A DNA stretch of 64,000 bases from Actinoallomurus sp963823735. GTDB taxonomy: Bacteria; Actinomycetota; Actinomycetes; Streptosporangiales; Streptosporangiaceae. A program made the position numbers and the translations under genes. The stretch covers positions 744,001 to 808,000 of the forward strand of contig CAWGMO010000002.1 in the NCBI GenBank assembly GCA_963823735.1, in the 5' to 3' direction. The notes below the pieces were generated by a model, which saw nothing but the letters and a program-made list of their open reading frames with translations, did not search any database and had not been told where the DNA came from. The stretch's first letter is position 1. Each line of letters starts with the position of its first letter. Below are positions 43,433 to 51,893 of the stretch, piece after piece.

Positions 43433-45388
43433 CTGAAGCCACTCCAGCCCTCCGACCCGCCCCGGATCGGCCCGTACCGCACGGTCGCCGAGCTGGGCAG
43501 CGGCGGCATGGGACGGGTCCTGCTCGGCGGGTCCCCCGACGGCCGGCTGGTCGCGATCAAGCAGATCCGGCCGGAGTTCGACCGCGACGGCGGGTTCCGG
43601 GCACGGTTCCGGCGCGAGGTCGCGGCGTCCCGCAAGGTGTCCGGGGCGTACACCGCCGCCGTCGTGGACGCCGACACCGAGGCGCCGACGCCGTGGCTGG
43701 CGTCGGTGTTCGTTCCCGGTCCGTCGTTGAGCGACGTGACGGACCAGGCCACGCTCGGTCCGGAGGCCCTCCGGCGGCTGGCCGCGGGGCTGGCCGCCGC
43801 CCTGGTCGCCATCCACCGGACCGGCCTGATCCACCGCGACCTGAAACCGTCCAACGTCCTGCTGGCCGCGGACGGGCCGCGCGTGATCGACTTCGGCATC
43901 GCCCGTGCGACCGAACCCGACGGGGACGACACCCGGACGGGATGGCTGGTCGGCTCGCCGTCGTTCATGTCGCCCGAACAGGCCTCGCTCCGCTCGCTGA
44001 CTCCGGCCAGCGATGTGTTCTCGCTCGGCTCCGTCCTGGCCAGCGCGTGCACGGGCGCCAGCCCGTTCGTCGGCGCCGCCACCCCGCAGACGTTATACAG
44101 AGTCGTCCATCACGAGCCGGACCTCAGCGCGATCCCGCCGGAGCTGCGGGGCCTGATCGCGTCCTGCCTGGCCAAGAGCCCGGCGGCACGCCCCGCACCG
44201 GAACGGCTCCTCGACGCGATCGGCACCGTCCCGGCGTCCACTCGGCCCTGGCCGGACTCCGTGCACCGGCTCATCGACGCGCAGCGGGCCGAGGTGGACC
44301 GCGCCCTGGGCGCGCCGAGACCGGTCACCCTGCGCCTCTCCCGCCGGTCCCTGCTCACCGCCGGCGGCGCGCTGGCCGGAGCCGGAGCCCTCACCGGCGC
44401 CACGGCGTGGGCGCTGAGCGGCGGCAGCGGCTCGAAGGCGAAGGCTCCGACGAAGCCTCCCGCCATCCTGACCGGGCACCTCGGGCCGCTGACCAAGGTC
44501 GCCTTCAGCCCGGACGGCCGTACGCTCGCCACCGCGAGCAGCGACGGCACCGTGCGGCTGTGGAGCGTGAGCTCGCACCAGGCGATCGGCTCGCCGCTGG
44601 TCGTCTCCACGGACTCCACCTCGCAGAAGAGCGTGGACGGGCTGGCGTTCAGCCCGGACGGCCGGCTCCTGGCGACCGGAGGCGGCGACGGCGTGGCCCG
44701 GCTGTGGGACGTCGCCGGCCGCCGGCGGACCGGCGAGACCTCGACGCACGCGTTCCCGATCGGCGATGTGGCGTTCAGCCCGGACGGTCACCTGCTCGCC
44801 ACCGCGGGAGGCGGCTCGGGCATCGCCGACCAGGCCGTCGCCCTGCTGTGGAACACCTCCGGCCTGGACCGGAACGGAGACCCGATCAGGAGCGGAAACG
44901 TGATGGGATTCCGGCGCGTGGCGTTCGGCGGGAACGGGCGGACCCTGGCCACCGCGAGCTGGCCCACGAACAGCCAGATCCAGTTCTGGGCGGTGGACGA
45001 CCGGCACCAGATCGGGCAGCCGATCTCGATCGGGCAGTACTCCGTGAGCGACATCGCCTTCAGCCCGGACGGCCGCGTCCTCGCCTCGTGCGGCCAGGAC
45101 AACGCCGTACGCCTCTGGGACGCCTCGACCCACCGGCCGATCGGCCAGCCGCTCGTCGGTCACGCGGCCTCCGTCGAAGCCGTGGCGTTCAGCCCGGACG
45201 GCCGTACCCTCGCCAGCGGCGGCGACGACCGGACCACCCGCCTGTGGGACGTGTCCACCCGCGAGCAGATCGGGGAGCCGCTCACCGGCCCCACCAAAGA
45301 GGTGACCAGCGTGGCCTTCAGCCCCGACGGCCGTACGCTCGCCGCCGGAAGCACCGACCAGGCCGCGTGGCTGTGGAGCCTGACATGA
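43433..45388 (+). CDS. Membrane serine/threonine kinase with WD40 propeller, probable CTG start
   Basis: A 651-residue PknB-type kinase. The kinase domain (about 10-265) has the Gly loop LGSGGMGRVLLG, ATP-binding Lys43 in LVAIKQIRPE, the catalytic loop HRDLKPSN (134-141, Asp136) and IDFG (Asp153). A single membrane span (about 305-328) separates it from six to seven extracellular WD40 repeats, each with an AFSPDGRTLA core. The protein appears to start at CTG 43433, giving MKPLQPSDPPRIGPYR, because GGAGGT is 5 bases upstream and no ATG, GTG or TTG in frame precedes the Gly loop; ATG 43508 would cut it. The next gene overlaps its stop as ATGA. Confidence 0.88.
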   Translation: MKPLQPSDPPRIGPYRTVAELGSGGMGRVLLGGSPDGRLVAIKQIRPEFDRDGGFRARFRREVAASRKVSGAYTAAVVDADTEAPTPWLASVFVPGPSLSDVTDQATLGPEALRRLAAGLAAALVAIHRTGLIHRDLKPSNVLLAADGPRVIDFGIARATEPDGDDTRTGWLVGSPSFMSPEQASLRSLTPASDVFSLGSVLASACTGASPFVGAATPQTLYRVVHHEPDLSAIPPELRGLIASCLAKSPAARPAPERLLDAIGTVPASTRPWPDSVHRLIDAQRAEVDRALGAPRPVTLRLSRRSLLTAGGALAGAGALTGATAWALSGGSGSKAKAPTKPPAILTGHLGPLTKVAFSPDGRTLATASSDGTVRLWSVSSHQAIGSPLVVSTDSTSQKSVDGLAFSPDGRLLATGGGDGVARLWDVAGRRRTGETSTHAFPIGDVAFSPDGHLLATAGGGSGIADQAVALLWNTSGLDRNGDPIRSGNVMGFRRVAFGGNGRTLATASWPTNSQIQFWAVDDRHQIGQPISIGQYSVSDIAFSPDGRVLASCGQDNAVRLWDASTHRPIGQPLVGHAASVEAVAFSPDGRTLASGGDDRTTRLWDVSTREQIGEPLTGPTKEVTSVAFSPDGRTLAAGSTDQAAWLWSLT

Positions 45389-47436
45389 CGACCCTGGTGC
45401 CGCCGACCCGGATCGGGCACTACCGGGCACTCACCGAGCTCGGCAGCGGCGGCACCGGCCGTACGCTGCTCGGCGCCACCCCGGACGGCCGGCTGGTCGC
45501 GATCAAACAACCGTGGCCGGAGCTGACCGCCGACCCGGCGTTCCGTGCCCGGTTCCGGCAGGCGATCGAGACCGCCCGGCGGCTTCCCGTCGCGTACACC
45601 GCGGCCGTGGTCGGCGCCGACCCGCAGGCCGATCCTCCGTGGCTGGCGACGGAGTTCGTCCCCGGCCCGTCGCTGGACGCCGTCGTCGGCGAGATCGGCC
45701 CGCTGCCCGAGGAGATGGTGCGGCGGCTGGCCGCGGGGCTCGCCACCGCTCTCGCCGCCATGCACCACGCCGGGATCACACATGGCGACCTCGGGCCGGC
45801 GAACGTGATCCTCGCGCCCGACCGGCTCCGGCTGGTCGACGCCGCCGTGGCCCGCGCCGCCGACGTGAAGGGCGGAACCGAGCTCAGCCGTACGGAGTGG
45901 CTGGACGCGGCGGCGGCGTTCATGTCGCCGGAACAGGCCGCCGGTCACGCGCTCACACCGGCGAGCGACGTGTTCCAGCTCGGCGCGGTACTCGCGTTCG
46001 CCTGCTCCGGCGCCGGGCCGTTCGCCGCGCCGGACGCCGTCCAGACGATCCACCGGATCCTTCACGACGGGCCGGACCTCGGACCGGTTCCGCCGCGCCT
46101 GCGGCCCATCGTCCAGGCCTGCCTGGCGCGGCATCCGGGTGCCCGGCCGGCGCCTCACCAGGTGCTGCACGCCATCGGGCCGATACCGCCGACCACCCGG
46201 CCGTGGCCGGACGCGGTGCGCGTCATGGCCGACCGGCAGCAGGCCGAGATCGCCGAACTGGTCCGGCCCGCCGGACCCGGCCTGACCACCGTCGCGGACC
46301 CGACCCGTGCCGACCCGTCCGGATCGGGGCCGGTCATGCTCATCCGGGGACTCGGGCTCCGGGCGCGGATCGCCGTCGCCCTGGCGGCCGGTGCCGTCGC
46401 GGTCGCGGTGGCGGTCGGGCTCGTCGCCTGGGGGCCGGCGCCCGTACGGCCGCCGGTGGCCGTACGGCCCACGGCGGCGGTCCAGGGATGGATGCTCAAC
46501 GGGCACACCGGCTGGTTGAACACGGTGGCGTTCAGCCCGGACGGCCGTACGCTGGCGTCGTCGAGCGAGGACAAGACCGTACGGCTGTGGGACGTCACGA
46601 GCCGCTCCGGGGCCCCGCTGAACGCGCCGGACAAGGTGATCGGCGCCGCGTTCACCGCGGACGGGCGGTCGCTCGTGAGCGTCGCGTACAACGGCGCCAC
46701 CCAGATCTGGGACGTCGCCGGCCGGCGGCAGACCGACGAACTCCACCTCCCGCTCGACAAGCTCGCCCTCGCGGGCCACTCGATGGGCGCCGGCAACCAC
46801 ATGGCGCTCAGCCCGGACGGACGCACCCTCGCCGTGAGCGCCGAATCCGTGATCGCGCTGGTCGACCTGGCCGGGCACAAGCTGACCGCCGCCTTCGACA
46901 CGACGACCGGCGGGGTCGAGACACTCACGTTCAGCCCGGACGGGAAGACGCTGGCCACCGGCACCACGGGAACCAAGGACGACCTGCAGACCGGCAACAC
47001 CGAAGGCATCGCCCAGCTTTGGGACGTGGCCACCCACCGTCCGCTCGGACCCGCGCTCGGCGGCTTCAACTCCTGGGTGGAGGCGATCGCGTTCAGCCCC
47101 GACGGCCGGACCCTGGCCACGTCGAGCGACCGTGACCTCCGCCTGTGGAACATCGCCACCCACCAGCAGACCGGCGCGCCCCTGGGCGTCGGCGCGTTCG
47201 GACTGGCGTTCAGCCCGGACGGCCGCACACTGGCCTCCGCGGGCAACGACGAGGTGGTGCGCCTGTGGAACCCGGCGACGGGCCGGCAGACGGGCCACCC
47301 GCTGGCGATCAAGGACCACGTGATCCACTCGGTGGCCTTCAGCCGGGACGGGCGGTACCTGGCCGCGGGCGGGAACCTCGCGGTCGCGGCCACCGGCCCG
47401 AAGGGGATCGTCGGCCTGTGGCGCATCCGCCCCTGA
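45385..47436 (+). CDS. WD40-linked protein kinase homologue, probable pseudokinase
   Basis: A 683-residue paralogue of the upstream kinase with the same layout: kinase-like domain (10-260), one membrane span (about 333-355) and C-terminal WD40 repeats (from about 370). The ATP Lys41 (LVAIKQPW) and an alphaC Glu (about 62) remain. But the catalytic loop is HGDLGPAN instead of HRDLKPSN, and DFG has become DAA (152-154), so the Lys and the metal-loop Phe-Gly are lost. Activity would be low or absent. Such pairs often use the inactive member to bind and control the active one. It is co-translated with the active kinase by a 4-bp overlap, supporting a complex. Confidence 0.87.
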   Translation: MTTLVPPTRIGHYRALTELGSGGTGRTLLGATPDGRLVAIKQPWPELTADPAFRARFRQAIETARRLPVAYTAAVVGADPQADPPWLATEFVPGPSLDAVVGEIGPLPEEMVRRLAAGLATALAAMHHAGITHGDLGPANVILAPDRLRLVDAAVARAADVKGGTELSRTEWLDAAAAFMSPEQAAGHALTPASDVFQLGAVLAFACSGAGPFAAPDAVQTIHRILHDGPDLGPVPPRLRPIVQACLARHPGARPAPHQVLHAIGPIPPTTRPWPDAVRVMADRQQAEIAELVRPAGPGLTTVADPTRADPSGSGPVMLIRGLGLRARIAVALAAGAVAVAVAVGLVAWGPAPVRPPVAVRPTAAVQGWMLNGHTGWLNTVAFSPDGRTLASSSEDKTVRLWDVTSRSGAPLNAPDKVIGAAFTADGRSLVSVAYNGATQIWDVAGRRQTDELHLPLDKLALAGHSMGAGNHMALSPDGRTLAVSAESVIALVDLAGHKLTAAFDTTTGGVETLTFSPDGKTLATGTTGTKDDLQTGNTEGIAQLWDVATHRPLGPALGGFNSWVEAIAFSPDGRTLATSSDRDLRLWNIATHQQTGAPLGVGAFGLAFSPDGRTLASAGNDEVVRLWNPATGRQTGHPLAIKDHVIHSVAFSRDGRYLAAGGNLAVAATGPKGIVGLWRIRP

Positions 47437-47498
47437 CGGGCGCCCCACCGGACCCGCCCGCCATCACGGCGATCGGATCGGGCCGGTGGCGGGGTTTC

Positions 47499-47532
47499 TG
47501 TCCGAGTCCTGACGTTGATTGTCCGACTGTTG
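47499..47532 (+). promoter_or_regulatory. Two-box operator/promoter of the sugar-acid operon
   Basis: TGTCCGAGTCCTG (47499-47511) and TGTCCGACTGTTG (47520-47532) are direct repeats with starts 21 bp apart. With their surroundings they match the region upstream of the DeoR gene at about 28 of 37 positions. A TTGACA (47530-47535) overlaps the second box and could be the -35 hexamer; binding there would block transcription. The matching -10 is not clear. Confidence 0.65.
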
Positions 47533-47584
47533 ACAATTTGCCGGTGGGGCGGGAAGAGTGTCGGGTCGACGGAGGGAGGGCGGT

Positions 47585-48862
47585 GTGGAGGACGCGGTGT
47601 GGCGTGCCGAGATCGCCGCCGACCCCCGGCTGAAGGTGATCGTCGATGACGATCCCACCGGTACGCAGTCCGTCAGTGACGTCGAGGTGATTCTGCGGCC
47701 GGACCGGGCCGCGTTCGACGCTTTCGCCGCTTCCGGACGGCGGTCGACGTTCGTGCTGTCCAACAGTCGCGCGCTTCCCGAGGCCGCCGCGGTCGAGCTG
47801 GTCGGCGGGATCGCGCGGGCGGCGGACTCCGCCGTACGCGCCGCCGGGCACCTGGCGACCGTCATCCTGCGTGGCGACTCGACGTTGCGCGGACACGTGT
47901 TCGCCGAGATCGACGCCGTCGCGCCGCGTACGCCCGTGCTGTTCGTGCCCGCCTTCATCGACGGCGGGCGGATCACACGTGACGGCGTTCACCTGGTCCG
48001 AACCCCTGGGGGTGAGGTGCCGGTGTCCGAGACGGAGTTCGCGCGCGATCCGCAGTTCGGGTACCGGAGCGGCGACCTGCGCGCTTGGGTGCCCGAGGTG
48101 AGCGGCGGGCGGAGGCGCGCGGTGACCGTGCCGCTGGAGCGGCTGCGCGGCGAAGGGCCGGACGCCGTCGCGCGCGCCCTGCTGGACGCCGGGCCGGACA
48201 CCGTGGTCGCGCCCGACTGCGTGGAGCACGGCGACGTGCTCGCCATCGCTGCCGGGCTGGTGCGCGCGCAGCGGCGCGGAGCCGCCGTGGCCGTACGCTG
48301 CGCCGCGTCGCTCGCCGCCGCGCTGGCGGGCCTGTCGACCCGGCGCCTCGACACCCTCGACGTGCCCTCGCCGGGCCGGGTGCTGGTCGCGTGCGGGTCC
48401 TTCACTGAGGCGAGCACGCGGCAGCTGCGCGCCCTCGGCGGCCTGTGGGAGCGCCGCGTGGAGATCCCGGTGACCGGCCGCCCCGGCGACGACGCCTCGC
48501 TGGCGTCGCGGGTACGCGAGCGGCTGACGGACGGAGGCCGCGCCGTACTGGCCACGGACCGCTCCCCCGGCCACGCCGAAGTACCCACCGCGCCCGAGGC
48601 CCTCATGGACACACTGGTCGCGACCGTACGGCGCCTGGCGCCCGACGTCGACCTGGTCGTCGCGAAGGGCGGCATCACCTCGGCACGCCTGGCCACCGAC
48701 GCCCTGGAGGCGACCGGCGCCCGCGTACGCGGCCAGGTACTGCCCGGCGTCCCGGTGTGGACCCTGCGGACCCCACGCGGCGAGCCCTCCTACGTCGTCG
48801 TCCCGGGCAACATCGGCGCGGACGACGCCCTGCGCGAGATCCTCGACCGGGTACGCCCGTGA
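47585..48862 (+). CDS. DUF1537 four-carbon acid-sugar kinase
   Basis: A 425-residue kinase of the OtnK/DtnK/LtnK type. The start LKVIVDDDPTGTQSVSDVEV holds the substrate-binding DDDPTG motif. LRGDSTLRGHVF and the C-terminal ATP-site segments VAKGGITSARLATDALEA and YVVVPGNIGADDALREIL follow. Characterised members phosphorylate D-threonate, L-threonate or D-erythronate at the 4-position. I chose GTG 47585, with GGAGGGAGGG just upstream; a GTG 9 codons earlier lies before that site. It opens a four-gene operon under a two-box operator shared with the DeoR gene. Its usual partners (PdxA2-type dehydrogenase, epimerase) are missing here. Confidence 0.9.
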   Translation: MEDAVWRAEIAADPRLKVIVDDDPTGTQSVSDVEVILRPDRAAFDAFAASGRRSTFVLSNSRALPEAAAVELVGGIARAADSAVRAAGHLATVILRGDSTLRGHVFAEIDAVAPRTPVLFVPAFIDGGRITRDGVHLVRTPGGEVPVSETEFARDPQFGYRSGDLRAWVPEVSGGRRRAVTVPLERLRGEGPDAVARALLDAGPDTVVAPDCVEHGDVLAIAAGLVRAQRRGAAVAVRCAASLAAALAGLSTRRLDTLDVPSPGRVLVACGSFTEASTRQLRALGGLWERRVEIPVTGRPGDDASLASRVRERLTDGGRAVLATDRSPGHAEVPTAPEALMDTLVATVRRLAPDVDLVVAKGGITSARLATDALEATGARVRGQVLPGVPVWTLRTPRGEPSYVVVPGNIGADDALREILDRVRP

Positions 48863-48896
48863 GACCGGCCACCGGCGACGCCGAGGGATCCCGGGC

Positions 48897-50312
48897 ATGA
48901 CGCTCCTGGCCGGCGTGGACGTCGGCACCACCCACACCAAGGCCGGTATCTACCGGCCCGACGGCACGGCCGTGGCCGAGCGGGAGGTGGTGACTCCGGG
49001 CGGTGCCGACGAGCTGGTCGCCGCCGCGCTCCGGCTGCTCGCCCAGTGTGTCTCGGCGGCCGGGGCGGCGCCGGTGGCGGTCGGGGTCTGTGGCATGGCC
49101 GAGACCGGGGTTCCCCTGGACGTGGACGGGGCGCCGGTCGGTGAGCTGCTGCCCTGGCGGGACACCCGCGCGCGGCGTGAGGCCGAGGAGCTGGCCGAGG
49201 CCGCCGGGCCGGACGCGTTCTTCTCCACCACCGGCCTGCGTCCGAGTGCCAAGCTGCCGCTCGCCCGCTGGATCTGGCTGCGACGGCACGAGCCGGAGCG
49301 GCTCGACCGTATGGACCGGTGGGCGCACGCTCCCGACCTGGTCGTCACCGCTCTCACCGGGGCCGCCGTCACCGGCGCGACCCTGGCCGCGCGCACCGGC
49401 GCGTACGACATCCGCCGTGGCGCCTATGACCCCGACCTGCTCGGCCTGGCCGGTCTCGACGTGGCGCGCATGCCGCCCGTGGTCGCCGCCGCCGCGGTCA
49501 CGGCCGAGGGCGCGGCGCGTACCGGGCTGCTCGCGGGGACGCCGGTGGTCCCCGCGGGCCACGACCATCTCGCCGCCGCCTGGGGCGCGGGGGTACGTGA
49601 ACCCGGGCAGGTGGCGGACTCCATGGGGACGGCCGAGGCGGTCGTCTCGCCGGTCGCCGCGCTGCCGCCGGCCTCGGCGCGGCTCACCGGGATCTCGGCC
49701 GGGCCGTTCGTGGACGGGCGGTCGTTCTGCCTGCTCGGCGGGCTGGCCTCCAGCGGCGGCCTGGTCGAGTGGCTGCTCGACCGGATCGCACCGCCCGGGG
49801 TGCCGGACCGGCACCTGTGGTTCACCGACCTGGTCGGGCCGCCCGAGGGGAGGCCCACCGGCATCGTCGTAGAGCCATACCTGCACGGTCGTGCCTGCCC
49901 CGAGCCGGACCCGCGCCGGGCGCTGTCCTTCCACGGGATCCGGGCCGGGCACACCACGGCCGACATCGGGCGTGCCGTGCTGGAGGGCCTCAGCATGCAG
50001 GTCCGCTGGATGCTGGACACCCAGACCACGATCAGCGGCCGTACCCCTGACGCCGTGACCGTCTTCGGCGGCCCCACCGCCAACCCCACCTGGATGTGGA
50101 TCAAATCCCAGGTCAGCGCCCTGCCGATGCGGGTACTGACCGGTCACCGGTCCGCCTCGCTCGGCGCCGCACAGCTCGCCGGGCGGGCGGCCGGCGTCGA
50201 ATGCCCTCCGCCGGAACCGGAAGACGCACCGCCGCCGGTCCCGTCGGCGGACTGGGAGACGGCCTACCGGTCCCGGTTTCTCCGGCTTGCCCACAGTGAG
50301 GAAGATCTGTGA
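48897..50312 (+). CDS. FGGY-family carbohydrate kinase
   Basis: A 471-residue sugar kinase. The N-terminal phosphate-binding motif is LLAGVDVGTTHTKAGIY (3-19), and MAETGVPLDVDG with WRDTRARREAEEL is the substrate-binding part. Catalytic Asp lies in VVPAGHDHLAAAWG (about 223), and a C-terminal FGGPTANPTWMWIKSQV carries the adenosine site. The FGGY group includes xylulo-, ribulo-, glycero- and gluconokinases; the precise sugar cannot be told. Two kinases in one operon suggest either two entry substrates or a kinase acting after the first steps. The aldolase gene overlaps its stop as GTGA. Confidence 0.9.
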   Translation: MTLLAGVDVGTTHTKAGIYRPDGTAVAEREVVTPGGADELVAAALRLLAQCVSAAGAAPVAVGVCGMAETGVPLDVDGAPVGELLPWRDTRARREAEELAEAAGPDAFFSTTGLRPSAKLPLARWIWLRRHEPERLDRMDRWAHAPDLVVTALTGAAVTGATLAARTGAYDIRRGAYDPDLLGLAGLDVARMPPVVAAAAVTAEGAARTGLLAGTPVVPAGHDHLAAAWGAGVREPGQVADSMGTAEAVVSPVAALPPASARLTGISAGPFVDGRSFCLLGGLASSGGLVEWLLDRIAPPGVPDRHLWFTDLVGPPEGRPTGIVVEPYLHGRACPEPDPRRALSFHGIRAGHTTADIGRAVLEGLSMQVRWMLDTQTTISGRTPDAVTVFGGPTANPTWMWIKSQVSALPMRVLTGHRSASLGAAQLAGRAAGVECPPPEPEDAPPPVPSADWETAYRSRFLRLAHSEEDL

Positions 50313-51184
50313 ACGACGCACCCTCTCTCGACCTGCTCGCCCGGCCCTCCGGAACCTTCGCCATGGTCGCCATGGACCAGCGCGAGAGCCTGCGTACGAT
50401 GCTCGCCGAGCAGGGCCGCCCCGACGACGACGCAGCGCTCACCTCTTTCAAGCTCGACGTGGCGCGTACGCTCGCCCCGCTGGCCTCGGCGTTCCTGATC
50501 GACCGGCACTACGCCTACGACGGCCTCGTACGCGACCGGCTCGTCCCGGACGGCTGCGGGCTGATCCTCGCCGTCGACGAGCTGTCGCAGCGGCCGGGCG
50601 GCGCCGTCGAGGACACCTTCCTCGACGAGGGCGCCGACGTGGCGCAGGCGCGGCGTGACGGCGTCGTAGCGCTGAAGCTGCTGGTCATCTGGAAGGACGA
50701 CGGTGAACAGGACCGCCGCGTGGAGCTCTCCGAGCGCTTCGTGACGCTGTGCCGGGAGGCCGGGCTCCTGTCGGTCCTGGAGGGCGTGGCCGTGCCGGAT
50801 CGGGGCGACTTCGACCTGGACGCGGCGATTCTCGACGCGGCGGCGGCGCTCGGCCCGCTCGGCGCCGACCTGTACAAGGCGCAGGTGCCTCGGCGCGGGC
50901 GCGGGAGCCTCGGCGACCTCGTGCCCGCCTGCGAGAAGCTCGACCGGCAGCTCGGCCGTCCCTGGGTGGTGCTGTCCAACGGCGTCGACGCCGCGGACTT
51001 TCCGATCTCGGTGGAGGCTGCCTGCCGTGGCGGCGCCTCCGGGATGCTCGCCGGCCGCGCCCTCTGGCGCGACACGCTGGCCGCCGACGACCCGTCCGAG
51101 GCCCTGCGCGAGGAGTCCACCGGCCGCCTGCGCCGCCTGGCCGCGACCGTCGACCGCTACGGGCGCCCCTGGACGGAGGCCTGA
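50309..51184 (+). CDS. Class I aldolase, sulfofructosephosphate/tagatose-bisphosphate type
   Basis: A 291-residue Schiff-base aldolase closely resembling E. coli YihT in order and spacing of motifs: SGTFAMVAMDQRESLRTM, SFKLDVARTLAPLASAFLID, KLLVIWKDD, LGADLYKAQVPRRG (Schiff-base Lys190) and WVVLSNGVD followed by GASGMLAGRA. YihT cleaves 6-deoxy-6-sulfofructose-1-phosphate in sulfoquinovose degradation; LacD-type relatives cleave tagatose 1,6-bisphosphate. The other yih genes are absent, so the substrate is more likely another ketose phosphate made by the FGGY kinase. It starts at GTG 50309, coupled to that gene. A DeoR regulator (as YihW is) also fits the comparison. Confidence 0.87.
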   Translation: MNDAPSLDLLARPSGTFAMVAMDQRESLRTMLAEQGRPDDDAALTSFKLDVARTLAPLASAFLIDRHYAYDGLVRDRLVPDGCGLILAVDELSQRPGGAVEDTFLDEGADVAQARRDGVVALKLLVIWKDDGEQDRRVELSERFVTLCREAGLLSVLEGVAVPDRGDFDLDAAILDAAAALGPLGADLYKAQVPRRGRGSLGDLVPACEKLDRQLGRPWVVLSNGVDAADFPISVEAACRGGASGMLAGRALWRDTLAADDPSEALREESTGRLRRLAATVDRYGRPWTEA

Positions 51185-51236
51185 TGGACGACACTGTCAA
51201 CCGCGCGACGCCGCGCCCGTCTACCGGGAGAACCCC

Positions 51237-51893
51237 ATGACCCGCGTCTGTCTCCTGCACACCGTCACGAGCCTTCCGGCCGTCTTCGCCGACCTGATCC
51301 GTACGGAGCTCGGCGAGGTCGACGCGGTCAACATGGTCGACGAGACCCTGCTGCGCGACACGATCGACCACGGCATGCTGCCCCGTATCCGCGACCGGGT
51401 GGCGGACTACGCGGGGTTCGCCGAGGAGTCCGGCGCGTCGGCGATGCTGGTGACCTGCTCGTCCATCGGCGAGGCGGCCGAGGAGGCCCGCGCCGCCGTG
51501 AGCATCCCGGTGTACCGGGTCGACGAGCCGATGGCCGCCGAGGCCGTCGGGGCCGGCGCCAGGATCGGTGTCCTGGCGACGCTGTCCGCCACGCTCGGCC
51601 CGACCCGCGACCTGCTGCGCCGCGAGGCCGGCGACCGGGGTGAGAAGCGCGAGATCCAGGAGTCGGTGTGCCCCGGCGCCTTCGAGGCGCTGCGGAGCGG
51701 CGACACGGCCCGCCACGACGAGATCGTCTCGGCGGAGGCCGCGCGCCTGTCCACCGAGGTGGACGTGCTGGTCCTGGCGCAGGCCAGCATGGCGCGCGCC
51801 ATCGGCGGCCTGCCCGAGCACCGGCTCCCGGTCCCGGTCCTGACCTCGCCCCGCAGCGGCGTACGCCAGCTACTGCCCTTCGCCACCCGCTGA
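51237..51893 (+). CDS. Asp/Glu-racemase-fold enzyme with one active-site Cys
   Basis: A 218-residue protein of the Asp/Glu/hydantoin-racemase superfamily. The first catalytic Cys74 is present in MLVTCSSIGEAA. The second Cys, which two-base racemases need about 110 residues later, is replaced: the place reads VLAQASMAR (Ala183). One-Cys members act as decarboxylases or cis-trans isomerases rather than racemases, so this enzyme may decarboxylate or isomerise a sugar-acid intermediate. ATG 51237 has GGGAG 6 bases upstream. It ends the sugar-acid operon; its stop overlaps the convergent kinase gene by 24 bp. Confidence 0.82.
   Translation: MTRVCLLHTVTSLPAVFADLIRTELGEVDAVNMVDETLLRDTIDHGMLPRIRDRVADYAGFAEESGASAMLVTCSSIGEAAEEARAAVSIPVYRVDEPMAAEAVGAGARIGVLATLSATLGPTRDLLRREAGDRGEKREIQESVCPGAFEALRSGDTARHDEIVSAEAARLSTEVDVLVLAQASMARAIGGLPEHRLPVPVLTSPRSGVRQLLPFATR

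Noticed and set aside
43318..47436. Very long open frame across the two kinase genes
   Set aside because: It is an Arg/Pro/Gly-rich shadow; the kinase and WD40 motifs are in the other frames.
47437..47498. Possible terminator after the pseudokinase gene (CGCCCCACCGG ... CCGGTGGCGGGG)
   Set aside because: The stem is interrupted and the loop is over 30 bases; not convincing enough to annotate.
50309..51184. Assignment of the operon to sulfoquinovose degradation because of the YihT-like aldolase
   Set aside because: No sulfoquinovosidase, isomerase, PfkB-type YihV kinase or sulfolactaldehyde reductase is nearby.
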